64,000 nucleotides of DNA from Drechmeria coniospora (taxonomy: Eukaryota > Ascomycota > Sordariomycetes > Hypocreales > Ophiocordycipitaceae): positions 6,831,157-6,895,156 of the forward strand of contig NC_054391.1 of the NCBI RefSeq assembly GCF_001625195.1. Direction: 5' to 3'. The translations under genes and the position numbers were made by a program. The notes under the pieces are model-generated. The model had not been told where the DNA came from and did no database searches. It saw nothing but the letters and a program-made list of their open reading frames with translations. Positions 35,430 through 46,792 of the stretch are shown in pieces; the stretch's first letter is position 1, and each line of letters begins with the position of its first letter.

Positions 35430-36684
35430 CTACTCGTGCACGCTCCCGCATTCGGCGTAGACGTCTCTGTCGTCATTTTCGTCAACAAGAGGCCCCGGCC
35501 CTGGGAGGGGGGGGGCTGCCGAGGGTGGGTGCGATGCTCACCTTCGCCTCCGCAGCGGCATCTGCGCCCGCACGCGATCCGTCATCTCCATGTCCATCTC
35601 GACAAAGCCAAGCTCGCCGACGGCGCCCTCCTCGGCCTCGCCGTCCGGACCCGTGACGCTCTTGAGCCGCAGCCTCACCTCGCCCCAGGGGTCGACGACG
35701 ATGCTCCGGCCGTAGCTCGCCCGCCGGTCGTTGTGCCGGCCGACCTGGGCCGCCGCCACGACCCAGCTCTCCGTCTCGATGGCGCGCGCCCGCAGCAGCG
35801 TCTCCCAGTGGGCGGCGCCCGTGCGCACGGTGAAGGCGCTCGGGTACGTCAGGATCTGGGCCGGGCGGTCGGACCACGGGCTCGACCGGGCTGGCTGGGC
35901 GAGCGCGACGGCCGTCTCGGGGAAACGAAGGTCGAAGCATATGAGGCTCCCGATGCGGCCGACGGGCGTGTCAAACGGCGCCGTCAGCCTCGCGCCCGGC
36001 TGCACCGTCCTGCTCTCCTTGAGAGAGCCGTAGTCGAAGACGTGAAGCTTGTCGTACGTGGCCGCCTCCTCGATGCCGCCCGCCGCGTTGATGTACAGCG
36101 CCCGGTTGAGCAGCTTTCGTCCCTCCTCGCCGGGGCCGCCGGCGGCGTGGTGAATGCCGACGTGCACGGCGATCGAGTGCGTCTCCGCCGCCGCCCGCAG
36201 GCCGAGGACGAAGGGCGATGTCGACTGCGGCGAGGCGAGGCCGAGCGATGCCTGCGCGTTGGGGGCGATAAAGTCCGACGCCTCGGGCAAGAATAGGACC
36301 TGGCCCGACGCAGCCACCACGTAAGCGACCGACTTGCCACCAGTCATATCTCGTCTCCCGGGAACGGCTCGATCCGTGGCCGAACGGACGGACGAGGCAT
36401 CACGAGCCTTGCTTGGTGCTCACGACACCTCTCCGCTCCGCTCCGTTGCCCTCCCCTCATCGAACCATGCGGCAGGGCGGACAGCACCTACCTTGGCCCC
36501 GCCGACGGCCGCCTTGGCCACCAGCTTCACGCACTGATCCAGGTTGGCCTTGATCGACGCCGTTGCGCATATCTGTCCGACGGCCTAACGGGGCGAGGGA
36601 AGGACAACCTGTTAGCTTGTTGGCGGGCATCATGCACCATGAACAGAGGTCATATGGTTCACAACGCACCGCGAGTACCGCCAT
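35430..36684 (-). CDS. Nitrilase-superfamily carbon-nitrogen hydrolase (Nit-type amidase)
   Basis: This is a nitrilase-fold amidase, closest by eye to the Nit1/Nit2 branch (deaminated-glutathione or omega-amidase type). The four exons on the minus strand are 36670-36684, 36492-36584, 35542-36299 and 35430-35466 (300 residues). The catalytic triad is visible: Glu42 in LFLPEASDF, Lys120 in YDKLHVFD and Cys157 in [11 protein letters not shown]. Exon 1 encodes only five residues (MAVLA) before [11 protein letters not shown]; a donor nine bases earlier would give MA. The last exon restores the family ending RRRDVY. Intron 2 (192 nt) is open in frame from an internal ATG at 36347. Cytosolic or mitochondrial location cannot be told. 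A purine-rich tract lies just upstream. Precise substrate is not determined. Confidence 0.92.
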
Positions 36685-36720
36685 GGCGGATGCAATGCCG
36701 AACGATGAAGTCGACCGACG

Positions 36721-36815
36721 GATGAGAAGAAGATGAAGGTGATGGAGAAGATGATGACAATGAAGGTTATGGAGAATATGACGATGATGGAGAAGATGAT
36801 GGAGAAGATGAAGAC
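36721..36815. repeat. GATGGAGAA-type purine-rich repeat upstream of the nitrilase gene
   Basis: Irregular repeats of GATGGAGAAGATGATG and GAAGGTTATGGAGAATATGA run for about 95 bases starting 37 bases before the nitrilase start codon. On the coding (minus) strand it is a pyrimidine tract (CATCTTCTCCATC), a common promoter/leader feature in these fungi. Confidence 0.65.
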
Positions 36816-38012
36816 AGCCTTGCAGTTGGCCGGTGCAAGACCAGAATGACGCCTGTAGATTTATTTATGGATGCACAGGGCCTGACGACCGGCACGACGG
36901 GATGGCAGACCAGAGGACGATGCGGAGGTAATGGGACGGGGGGGGGGGTGGAAGCATTGTCGATGAGGTCGTTCGCTCGCTGTATTCTCGACTCCGTACA
37001 ATACTTGATTAATGGTATTATGTAACGCACGAATCGATCCGACGACCTTCCTTAGGCCTCAGGCCAGGGTACGTACAGGCGAGGCAAGTACAAGTATCCG
37101 CAGCACGGAGGATATGCCGTTCCGGACAACGTCGCTAGAGTTCGCTGAAGGGCAAGTATAAATACACATCTACCTCCTACGTACATGCTAGAAAATTATC
37201 GACAGTATGCGCCGTTCAGAGCCCTAGCTGGCCCTCTCCGCTCTCCAACCCCCCGCCCGCCTTTCTCTCCCTCCCACTGCAAGCGTCGAAAAAGCTGCAA
37301 ACAGGGCCATGCTCTGATGTTTGGCCATCGACGAATCACGCACCGTGCCTCTTCCTTCGCGCACTGCCGACGGCTCGCCGAGCCTACAATAATGACCGGA
37401 CCTCCGTCAGCCGGCCGCCTCGTTGACGGAGAAGGGATGCAAAGCAAGTCTGCACACCGCTTGCTGGCATGCCCATCGCCGTAGAGTTGCGTCTTCACCC
37501 ACCGGCATGACGCCCGTCAAACAGATTCCCGACCATGTTCACGGAGATGTTGTATTTTTTTTTAAAACCCGGGCGAATGACCCTTGGTCACCGGTCCATT
37601 CTACTCAACTCGGCGTGCCATGGAGGGCGATACCTCGTGAGTTGGCCGACGCGTCGTTGTGATGACCTCCTGATCTCTGCAGGATCGTTCGTTCGTCAGT
37701 CTCCCCGACGTCAACTCTGGTCCCACTGGTGCTCACTCGACGGCCGACGACGCCCATTAAGCGCAGAAAGCGGGAGCAGAAAGTGAAAAAAAAAAGAAAT
37801 GCAAGCCGCTCTTCTGCCGTGTGCCTCTGCGTGTGCTGCAAACTGAACGCCGGGCTAACGCAATTCCAGAATAAAAGAAACAATGCGGCGCTGGGTATCT
37901 CCCGCAAGGCCTGCTCTCCAATCTCCAATACGCATCCGCACTCGCACCCGCACGCATCCGTTCCCGTTCGGACGTCCCGCTCGCTCGCATCCATCGTCGT
38001 CGCCGGGGACAA
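36816..38012. other. Intergenic region between nitrilase and TAF4 genes
   Basis: This lies upstream of the nitrilase gene and downstream of TAF4. It contains a G10 run near 36940, a weak GTAC patch at about 37000-37190 and ordinary sequence. No supported gene was seen. Confidence 0.5.
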
Positions 38013-40055
38013 TTACCTGGGGTTCGATGTGTCCAGTTGCACGTACGCCGCCGAGAGCGCGTTTTGTTCTCGGCCGTCCCTCTCGAGGACCATGACCCAA
38101 TCGCGCAGCTGAATGCTCTTGCCTTTCTCCTTGTCCTCCCGCCACGCGCCCAGGCGATTCCGGCCCTCGGTCGTCAGCGCGTGATGGGCCGCGGCCGACG
38201 CCCCGCCGCTTCCGTTGATCCCCTTGGGTCCGGGAGTTGCTCTTGCCGGCGAGTTCGTGCCACCCCCCGTGCGCCCGACGTTCATCCAGTCGTACGTCTT
38301 GCCCGTCTTCTTCTTCCCGAAGAGGGACCCCTTGCCGCCCAAGCCTGCGAACATGCTGCTCGTCATGTTCTGGTTGGCGTGGCTGTTGGCCTCGGCCGCC
38401 TTCAGCGCCTGGTTCTTTTTCATCTCCTTCTTCGTCATGCCCTTCTCCGGCTCCGGGGCCACCGATCCCGCCGTGCCGGCCGACACGCTGCCGGCCCGCG
38501 ATGCCGTCGACCCGCTCTCCGTGCCGCCCTCTTTGCGTCGTTGTCGTCTTCGCAGCCGCGCCTCCTCCCACTCACGCTCCTGTCGAGCCCTCTCGCGCAT
38601 CGGCACCGTCACGCTCGATCCGCCAATCTTGGGCAGCTTCTTGCTCGCACCCACCGCGCCATCCTCCGTCGCTGCCGCCTCGGCCGAGCCTGTGTTCCCC
38701 TCTCGGTCAGCTTTGGCCGCGTGCCGGGGACGGGGTGAACGCTCACGCTTCAGCGGATTCGTGCCGCCATCGGTGGCGCCGGCTGCCTCGTCCAGTTGCA
38801 TGGGCTCCAGCGGCTCCATGTTCAACGGCGCGGCGGCGGCCGCCCACTCCTCCGGGACATCGCCGTGCGACGTTTGCTGCCTGTGGACCGCAATCACGCT
38901 GGCCTCCTCGACGAGGTCGCGTAGCCGCTGCTTCGTCGCGATGGACATGAGTGCCAGCTGATCGACGAGGAAGGAGTCCTGCGGGATGTACGATCCTGTC
39001 GTCGCAACTGTCGTGCCGTCGGGTCCCTGCTCCGTGCGGACGTTGACCGCGGGCGTGGGGAACTGCTCGGGTAGCCTCATTTTACCCATCGTCTGGTTGT
39101 TATTCTTCATGTCCAGGTTGAGGCCGAGGTGGTGTTCCCGCGCCGCCTTTTCCGCCCGTTGATGCAGCAGGGCCACCAGCAGGAAGGGGTCGTTGATCTC
39201 CTGCGTCCTCTGCACCGCCAGACGCATCGACGACTCCGACCACGCTCGCTCGGCGGCCTTGGCGGCAAACTCGTCCTGGTCCATGCCGTTCGTCGATTCC
39301 GCCGCTTGGTTCGCCGGTCCGGCGCCGTAAAAGGTGGACTTGGGCCCCGGCGGGTGCTGGGGAAAGCCCGTCCTGGAATCCGAGCCCGCATCCAGCGCGT
39401 GCGAGTACAGGTCGGACATGTACTGTTCCTCGGCACGCAGGTCGATGCCGGTGCCTGCCAGGGAGTCCGTCACGTCGTATTCGTAGTCCTTGGCAGGTCT
39501 CTCCGCCGGCCGCTGCGGCGGACCCATGACGTTGGCAGCCGGCGTCGGCGCAGGGGCGGGCGTCGGCACCGGACTGTTGGTCGGAGAGGCGGCCGGGTAA
39601 TGGATAGGCGCCATCGTCGCCGTCGTGTACTGCGCCTGTCCCTGCGGCGGCCCCTGCGCCGTCGGCGCCGACACCTGCACCGGCGCGTTTTGCGGCGTTT
39701 GCATGGGTGGTGTTGCACCTGCGCGTGCGTCGGGGAGGTTCAAGCCGTTTGCCCTCGCTCCATTCGTCACTGCCGCTGGCGGCGGAGGAGCAGGCGGAGG
39801 CGTGTAGGCCCCCGCCACGGGAGGGGTTTGGGAGTATCTCGGCGAGCCCGTCGTGGCCGGTGGAGTTCCCACCGCGCCGGGACTCGCGGCGTACGGCGAC
39901 GAAGCATATGGCGATGCGGGCTGCGGAGGGATGCCGTCGGCTCGGGGTCGCTTGTTCGGCGGCAACGCGTAGGCCGCCTGTGGCGGCGCCGGCGAAGGGC
40001 TGAGCTGGGGCGGCGAGAAGGCCCGCGGGGGACCCTGAGACTGAGGCTGCGCCAT
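38013..40055 (-). CDS. TAF4: Transcription initiation factor TFIID subunit 4 (TAF4)
   Basis: TAF4 is a core TFIID subunit that pairs with TAF12 through a histone fold and supports RNA polymerase II preinitiation. This is a single exon of 680 residues. The first 190 residues are Pro/Ala/Gln-rich and disordered. The conserved region starts near AEEQYMSDLYSHALD and contains WSESSMRLAVQRTQEINDPF, PEQFPTPAVNV and the histone-fold-like helices SFLVDQLALMSIATKQRLRD and LVEEASVIAVHRQQTSHGDV. After a charged, Ala-rich coiled segment (AEADRE/RQEREWEEARLRRRQRRK-type) and MTKKEMKKNQALKAAEANSH, the family ending is IQLRDWVMVLERDGR. The start ATG is the first in frame and lies just before Pro-rich text. 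It is divergent from YSH1 across a 610-bp shared promoter. Confidence 0.88.
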   Translation of the reverse strand: MAQPQSQGPPRAFSPPQLSPSPAPPQAAYALPPNKRPRADGIPPQPASPYASSPYAASPGAVGTPPATTGSPRYSQTPPVAGAYTPPPAPPPPAAVTNGARANGLNLPDARAGATPPMQTPQNAPVQVSAPTAQGPPQGQAQYTTATMAPIHYPAASPTNSPVPTPAPAPTPAANVMGPPQRPAERPAKDYEYDVTDSLAGTGIDLRAEEQYMSDLYSHALDAGSDSRTGFPQHPPGPKSTFYGAGPANQAAESTNGMDQDEFAAKAAERAWSESSMRLAVQRTQEINDPFLLVALLHQRAEKAAREHHLGLNLDMKNNNQTMGKMRLPEQFPTPAVNVRTEQGPDGTTVATTGSYIPQDSFLVDQLALMSIATKQRLRDLVEEASVIAVHRQQTSHGDVPEEWAAAAAPLNMEPLEPMQLDEAAGATDGGTNPLKRERSPRPRHAAKADREGNTGSAEAAATEDGAVGASKKLPKIGGSSVTVPMRERARQEREWEEARLRRRQRRKEGGTESGSTASRAGSVSAGTAGSVAPEPEKGMTKKEMKKNQALKAAEANSHANQNMTSSMFAGLGGKGSLFGKKKTGKTYDWMNVGRTGGGTNSPARATPGPKGINGSGGASAAAHHALTTEGRNRLGAWREDKEKGKSIQLRDWVMVLERDGREQNALSAAYVQLDTSNPR

Positions 40056-40665
40056 GGGTGAAGCTGCGATCGAGGCGACGTGGAACGATCCGAGGCTGCA
40101 AACTTAGCAGGCAAAGGAGCCTGCCGGGACCAAGGTGGCTCGGCCCATCCGACGCGCGGGGACGTGTCAGACACGAGAGAAAAACGATGACGGTGGTGTG
40201 TGTGCAGTCGCCTAATCGCTCTGAGATGCTGGCGAGATGCAGATGGCGCAGACGGCGGCGTGATGGTTGGTCAGATCCGTCGATGGATTGCTCGCCAGCG
40301 AGTGAAGTCGGATGCAGGTTTGAACAATGGGGGGGCGGAGCTGGCGCGGTGATTTTGAAGTCACGTGAGCGAGCATTCCCAATTTGGCGCCGACCTTTCG
40401 CCGTCCATGGGAAGAGCGAATGATAGCTTTCGTGCCTCTGCAACTCGCTGCATCATGAATATTCCCTCTCTTTCGCCTTGATTCACCTGCTTATATTCGC
40501 TCCCATCCATCTATTCGTTGATTGGGAAAAGTCCCTGATGCGGCCATTGCTGCCCACGCTGACTTGTGGCCTCGAGTCTGCAGCGGCAGCAACGACGTGA
40601 TTCTCGAATTCCATCCGCCCGCCCATGCTGTTCATTGTTGACGCTTGAACCCCCGAACCGCAGCA
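40056..40665. promoter_or_regulatory. Bidirectional promoter between TAF4 and YSH1
   Basis: The start codons of TAF4 (-) and YSH1 (+) are 610 bp apart with no gene between. The region is free of GTAC repeats. It contains TCACGTGA at 40361-40368 (an E-box palindrome) and TTTGGCGCC at about 40382-40390 (an E2F/MBF-like core). These sites are seen directly; their use is inferred. Confidence 0.5.
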
Positions 40666-43600
40666 ATGGCCTCGAAACGCAAAGCCTCCGCCATGAACGC
40701 CACGGTGACGGAGGAGCCCGTCGATCCATCCGACGAGCTCATGTTTCTCTGTCTCGGCGGCGGCAACGAGGTCGGACGATCGTGCCATATTATCCAGTAC
40801 AAGGGCAAGACGGTCATGGTGAGAAAAGATGTCTCCTTTCGATGTCGACCTCGACATGTGCTGACGCTCCGTCCGCAGCTCGACGCGGGCCAGCATCCCG
40901 CCTACGATGGCCTCGCCGCTCTTCCCTTCTACGATGACTTCGATCTGAGCACCGTGGATGTGCTTCTCATCAGCCAGTAAGTCACCACCGCCGTCTTGTG
41001 CGTGCCGCAGGGGCGTGGGCAGAGGACCAGGCGGTATTCTGGTCGTGGGCCGGGCATATTCCCCAGCAGCTGCAGCAAGCAGTATGAAGCCGTGAAGTCC
41101 ATGTCTTCTGTTCCCTCTCCTACGTGCGCGTGCGGCGGGAGCATGAGCATGCCACCCACGCCTCCCGCCGTGTGCCAGATAAATACAATATGTGTTCTCC
41201 CTCTCCCCAGCCCTTACGCCCGTCATTTTGCTTGTGATGCCTCGCGTGCCTGCTGTTTGCGCCTCTGCGTCCGGCCCGCCGCTGACGGCATGAAACAACG
41301 GTCAAAGGTGTGGAGAGCGAACGAAGTAGCTGACAAGGCGACGATAGCTTCCACGTTGACCACGCCGCCTCGCTGCCCTACGTTCTCGCAAAGACGAACT
41401 TCCGAGGGCGTGTCTTCATGACGCACCCGACCAAGGCCATCTACAAGTGGCTCATCCAAGACAGCGTCCGGGTCGGCAACACATCGTCAAACCCGGCGAC
41501 GCAGCCCGTCTACACCGAGCAAGACCATCTCAACACCTTTCCTCAGATCGAAGCCATCGACTACCACACGACCCACACCATCTCCTCCATCCGCATCACG
41601 CCCTACCCTGCCGGTCACGTCCTCGGCGCAGCCATGTTCCTGATCGAGATTGCGGGCCTCAACATCTTCTTCACCGGCGACTACTCGCGCGAGCAGGACA
41701 GGCATCTCGTGTCCGCCGAGGTGCCCAAGGGCGTCAAGATCGACGTTCTCATCACCGAGTCCACCTATGGCATCGCCTCACACGTGCCGCGTCTCGAACG
41801 GGAGCAGGCCCTCATGAAGACCATCACGAGCATCCTCAACCGGGGCGGCCGCGCCCTCCTTCCGGTCTTTGCCCTCGGCCGCGCGCAGGAACTCCTGCTC
41901 ATCCTGGACGAGTACTGGAGCAAGCACGGCGAATACCAAAAGTACCCCATCTACTACGCCAGCAACCTCGCGCGCAAGTGCATGGTTGTGTACCAAACCT
42001 ATGTCGGCGCCATGAACGATAACATCAAGCGACTCTTCCGCGAGCGCATGGCCGAGGCCGAGGCGACCGGTGACGGTGCCGGCAAGGGAGGCCCCTGGGA
42101 TTTCAAGTACATACGCTCGCTCAAGAACCTCGACCGCTTCGACGACGTCGGCGGCTGCGTCATGCTCGCGAGCCCGGGCATGCTGCAGAGCGGTGTCAGC
42201 CGGGAGCTGTTTGAGCGATGGGCACCGAGCGACAAGAACGGCGTCATCATCACCGGCTACAGCGTCGAGGGGACCATGGCCAGGCAGATCATGCAAGAGC
42301 CCGACCAGATCCAGGCAGTCATGTCTCGCAGCATCGCGAGCGCCCGCAGGGGCCCCGGTGGCGGCGAGGCCGAGAAGATCATGATCCCGCGCCGCTGCAG
42401 CGTTGCAGAGTACTCGTTTGCCGCCCATGTCGACGGCGTCGAGAACCGCGAGTTTATCGAAGAAGTGGCCGCACCGGTAGTGGTAATGCGCCCCCCCCCC
42501 CCCCCCCCCCTTCTGCGCCTTTGGGCAGGCCAAATCGAGGAGAGACGAAGCTAACGCACGCGCCGGTGCGCAGATTCTCGTTCACGGCGAGCAGCACAAC
42601 ATGATGCGCCTCAAGTCCAAGCTCCTCTCCCTCAACGCGAGCAAGACGACCAAGGTCAAGGTCTACTCCCCGCGCAACTGCGAAGAGCTGCGAATCCCCT
42701 TCAAAACCGACAAGACAGCCAAAGTCGTCGGAAAACTGGCCGCCGTCCCGCCGCCCTCGCATGACGCCGACCTCGATTCTGCATCGGCGCCCCTCGTCAC
42801 AGGTGTCCTCGTTGAAAGCGACTTCAAGCTCTCCCTCATGGCTCCAGAGGACCTCCGCGAGTACGCCGGCTTGACGACGACGACAATCTCCTGCAAGCAG
42901 CGCCTGCGCCTGACCGCCGCCGGCATAGACCTGGTCAAGTGGGCGCTCGAAGGCACCTTTGGCACCATCGAGGAGCTCCCCGAGATGCGTCGGGGCGCCG
43001 TCAAGACCGCCAATGGAAAGCCGCACGAGGACGCAGGAGAGAAGCAGACCAAGCCCGAGGAAGCAGAGGAGGAAGCCGTCGAAGATGTAGGCAACGCCCT
43101 CGTCGCCGCCTACCTCGTCATGGGCTGTGTCACCGTCCGCTATCGCGCCAACGGCGAGGTCGAGCTCGAGTGGGAGGGCAACATGCTCAACGATAGCATC
43201 GCCGACTCCGTCATGGCCGTTCTCTTCTCCGTCGAGACTTCACCGGCAGCCGTTAAGCGCTCGTCGGCCAACAGCAAGCATTCGCACGCCCACGATCATG
43301 CCCGCAACCCCCACGCCCGCAGTTCCCCCGCTGAGCGCCTTGAACGCCTCTTCTGGTTTCTCGAGGCCCAGTTCGGCGCTGACAACGTTTCCCCCGTCGA
43401 GAACCCCCGATTGCCCGACGCCCCTCAAGACGCCGACGCCAAAGACGACCCTGCGGCCAAGAAGGAGGGGCAGGAGGGGCAGGAGGAGCAGGAGGCTGCC
43501 GGAGAGGGCGATGCTATGGACGAGGACACCAATGCCGAGGCCGAGCTCGCCGAGAGGCGCAAAAAGGAGATGGACCGGCTCCACAAGATTGGCATTCCCG

Positions 43601-43749
43601 TACCAGGCGTCCTCATAAAGGTCGACAAGATGGAGGCCACCGTCTGGCTTGAGGATCTCGAAATCGAGTCCAACAACAAGGTCTTTGCAGACCGGGTTAG
43701 GGCAGTCATGGAGCGTGCCGTCGAGGTTACTGCTCCTCTGTGGGCGTAA
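40666..43749 (+). CDS. YSH1: Endoribonuclease YSH1 (CPSF73 homologue), mRNA 3'-end cleavage
   Basis: This is the nuclease subunit of the cleavage and polyadenylation factor, a zinc-dependent metallo-beta-lactamase/beta-CASP enzyme that cuts pre-mRNA before poly(A) addition. The exons are 40666-40818, 40879-40976, 41348-42482 and 42574-43749 (853 residues). The metal-binding HFHVDH motif (residues 84-89) is rebuilt exactly by the intron 2 splice. Further motifs are [10 protein letters not shown] near the start, [24 protein letters not shown], the beta-CASP core ([19 protein letters not shown]) and [10 protein letters not shown]. The C-terminal domain is long and charged, with an [13 protein letters not shown] insertion. 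Intron 2 is unusually long (371 nt). Intron 3 carries an uninterrupted run of 20 C. It is convergent with VPH1. Confidence 0.96.
42491..42510 (+). repeat. C20 homopolymer in YSH1 intron 3
   Basis: Twenty uninterrupted C lie eight bases after the GTAATG donor of a 91-nt intron. It is the longest mononucleotide run noticed in the window. Confidence 0.9.
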
Positions 43750-43951
43750 CTTGTTCCACGAACACAACACCCTACATGGTCCAACGGGAAGGGCTCAACG
43801 GGAAGGGCCCATCGGGAAGGGCCGTTTGACTTGACGAAGATACGCAAACGAGTCAACTGATATAGGATGCGTTGTGTTGATAATACAGAGGGGATTGCGA
43901 GCTACCAAGGAGTAGTACAACAAAGAAACAAAGAAAATTCGGCTAGCTACA
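43750..43951. terminator. Convergent 3' region of YSH1 and VPH1
   Basis: Only 202 bp separate the two stop codons, so both transcripts must end here or overlap. About three units of CAACGGGAAGGGC (14-15 bp each) form a tandem repeat at 43782-43824. A-rich and T-poor sequence follows. No specific poly(A) site can be fixed by eye. Confidence 0.45.
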
Positions 43952-46792
43952 TCATCCCAGGTATTCCTTCAGGTCTTCAGACTCCTCCAACAGAGTGTCG
44001 AAAGAAAAGGGTGCAAACGGCCAGCCCGCAAACTCTGCAAACTTGGAAAAGGACTCGACCCATGCCAAACGCAGAGAATGCAACATGGCACTTGTGCCTT
44101 CCATGCATACCAGAATGGCGATGGCTATATGGCGGGTCAGCACCTGCCAACCGGCATCGTGAATGGGAAGTTGGGGCGGCTTACTCAGGAAGAACCACAT
44201 GTAGAAGCAGACGACAATCATGATGACACCAACAACGCCGGGCGTCTTGAGAGCTGGGCCAAGGGTCATGTCCCAAAGCACAACGCTGAGCTGCTGGTGG
44301 GCAAGCGAGAGAGCCCAGAGTCGTAGGTAGGAAGCAGTATGCGAAACGCAATTCAGACAAAACTCTATCAACGTGATTAGCCCCGAATCGCCTCGCAGAC
44401 GTCCAAGCCGACGTACCGATTGTGTGAATGACCTGGTGGATCATGACCTCGCTAAAGTCAAACTCTCCGTGCTCGTCTTCGTCAATGTTTTGCGAGATCA
44501 TGGCGACGCCCTCCCCATCTTCGTCAAAGCTGTTGCCGCGGCCGTTGATCAGACCAGTGTCCTCGTCGTCCGGATCCAAGGCGCTGACTCGAGACGTTTC
44601 TCCCAGGCCACGATACCCCTTGGCGCGGGCGCGGTTGTGCTCCCACCGAAGGTAGAAGGGCTTCAGAAACAGGAGGATGGGAACCTGCGCAAAGGCCAGC
44701 AGCAACAGCACAACCTGCACGTACTCCTGCCCGCCATAGAGCCGCATGTCCAACGTTCCCGGTTGCAGGAACATGTAGATGAGCATGTTGAGGAGACCGG
44801 GAGCGGCAGCGTTCGTTTGGGGAGGGGAGACGGTCCAGTCGACCCACTGGACGGACCATTTGTAGATGATGCAAATGACGAGGTATCCAAAGATGGACTG
44901 AAAAAAGATCATGCCCGGCACGAAATTCCCCCAGATGTCGATGGGCTTCTTGAAGTGACGGGCGTTGATGTAGGCGAAGCACAGCGAGTAGGTCATATGG
45001 GCCCAGCCGAGGATGATGCTCATCTTCATCTTGTAGCTGTTGCTGAAGAGAAGGTCGTTGTCGGTCCCGTGCCACGCCCAGTCGATGCCGAACGGATAGC
45101 GGTAGCCGTCCGTGTTGAGGGTAGCCTCGACCGACATCTTGTCCCTCCAGTTGCTCGGCTTGTGGTATTCCCAGGCGCTGGGGAAGAGGGTCATGGATTT
45201 GGAGAAGGCGTCGTTGTAGACGAGACCGGTGAAGAGGGAGAAGACGGCCATGACCAAGGCAATGTACCGGCCGTAGAAGATCATGGCGAAGAGCTCGAAG
45301 CTCACCTTCTTCAACGACTTCTCCCAATAGATCATGGCAAGCGCCGCCGAGAGCATGATGACGGCGTGACCGAAGTCGCCAAACATGACGGCGAAGAGGA
45401 AGGGGAAGGTGACGATGACCGGCATGGCCGGGTTCACCTCCTGATAGGTGGCGGTGCCGTACGCGTTGACGATGGTCTGGAAACCCTCGGTGAACTTGTT
45501 GGTCTTGAGATAGGTCGGGGGCTTCTTGTTGGTGCGGATCTCGTTGATGATGGAAGGGACGGAGAGCCCGGCTCGGTTGGTGACGTCCTGAAGGGTCGAC
45601 CGGATGAGGGGCATGTCGTTGGTCGGACACCAGGCCTCGGCAATGAGGGTTCGACGCGCGCGGTCGTAGGAGAACAGGTTGAGCGCGCTGAAGACGGCCT
45701 TTTCCTTGGCGATGAGGACCATCCAAGCCGAGACGGACTGCGAGATCTGGTTCAGCTCGGCCTCGAGCGTGGCCTGGGTGTTGCGCAGGACATTCTGCAC
45801 ATCTTCGAGCCGGTTGTTGACCTCGTGGATCTGGTCGCGCCTGAGGTCGCTGTTCTCGTCGACGTTGTACACTTCGGCACTCATCGACTCGGAGATCTTG
45901 CGAATCTTGGCAATGATCTCCTTGCCGTGGGCAAAGATGACGAAGACATTCTTGTTGACGGCCTCGTTGTTGGTCGGGTCGATGAGGGGCTCGGGAATCT
46001 CCGACTGGTTCATGTACAAGTTGCCACGGAGCGTGCGCCAGAGGATGCGCTCAAAGGCGGCAACGCGGTCTCTTGCGATGACACCGGCAACGAAGCCGAT
46101 GTTCATGCCGGAGAAGGATCGCTCGACATCCGGCGCCGATGTGTGATGCTCGACATCGGAGAGCAGGGGTGCATCGTCGTTATCGGTGGAGGCCCGAATC
46201 TCGTCCACGTTGCCGTGGGCACGATCGAAGAAGCTTCCGGCCTCGCGCAGGACCCAGCGCCACTCGGTGAGGTCGCCTTCACGCTTCTTCAGCGTTTCGT
46301 AGCTGTCGTTGAGCGCCGAGATTCGTTGCTCGAGCTTCTGGCTGCGCTCGGCGAGTTCATCAATCTCCGAGGTGGAGGGGGACGACAGCCGTTCACTGTC
46401 CAGATCAAGCTTCCGGAGCGGGATGCCGGCCTTTTCCATCTGAGAATAAAAGTACCCTGCCTCGAAGTCAGTTGCGAGCACGCCGTCGAGTTCCACGGCC
46501 GAACGACGTACGCAGTTGTCTCTCCACATTATCGAGGCGCCGGATCTCCTGGGTAAAGGTCCTCTGGAAAGCGCTGACATCCTCGTTGAGCTGGCGAGAA
46601 ACATGCGTTAGATGCTTTTAGAAAGCGAGAACAAAGGGGGGGGGGTCAGGACGGGACACATACGTCCCGGAACTGGCAGAGTCCAAGCTCGCCTAGAGCA
46701 GTGACGACCTCTCGACCGATTTCTTTGGAGACATACAGCTGCACCATGCTCATGTCCGCCGAGCGGAACGGCGTGTCGTGATTGGAAGCCAT
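43952..46792 (-). CDS. VPH1: V-type proton ATPase 100-kDa subunit a (Vo sector)
   Basis: Subunit a is the Vo membrane subunit that carries protons past the c-ring of the vacuolar ATPase. The five minus-strand exons are 46664-46792, 46512-46590, 44417-46456, 44185-44364 and 43952-44124 (866 residues). The N-terminal cytosolic domain begins [20 protein letters not shown], with [20 protein letters not shown] and [13 protein letters not shown]. The membrane domain includes [18 protein letters not shown] and [20 protein letters not shown]. The essential arginine of the proton half-channel is R764 in [34 protein letters not shown] is near the end. All four splice joins restore conserved text, and the last intron has a textbook CTGAC branch site. 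A TCACGTGAC palindrome lies about 130 bp upstream. A 727-residue antisense open frame is a shadow. VPH1 (vacuolar) rather than STV1 (Golgi) is assumed because filamentous fungi usually have a single copy. Confidence 0.97.

Noticed and set aside
44373..46556. 727-codon open frame on the plus strand
   Set aside because: It lies antisense to the VPH1 exons. GC-rich codon bias removes stops from the opposite strand; its translation has no domain.
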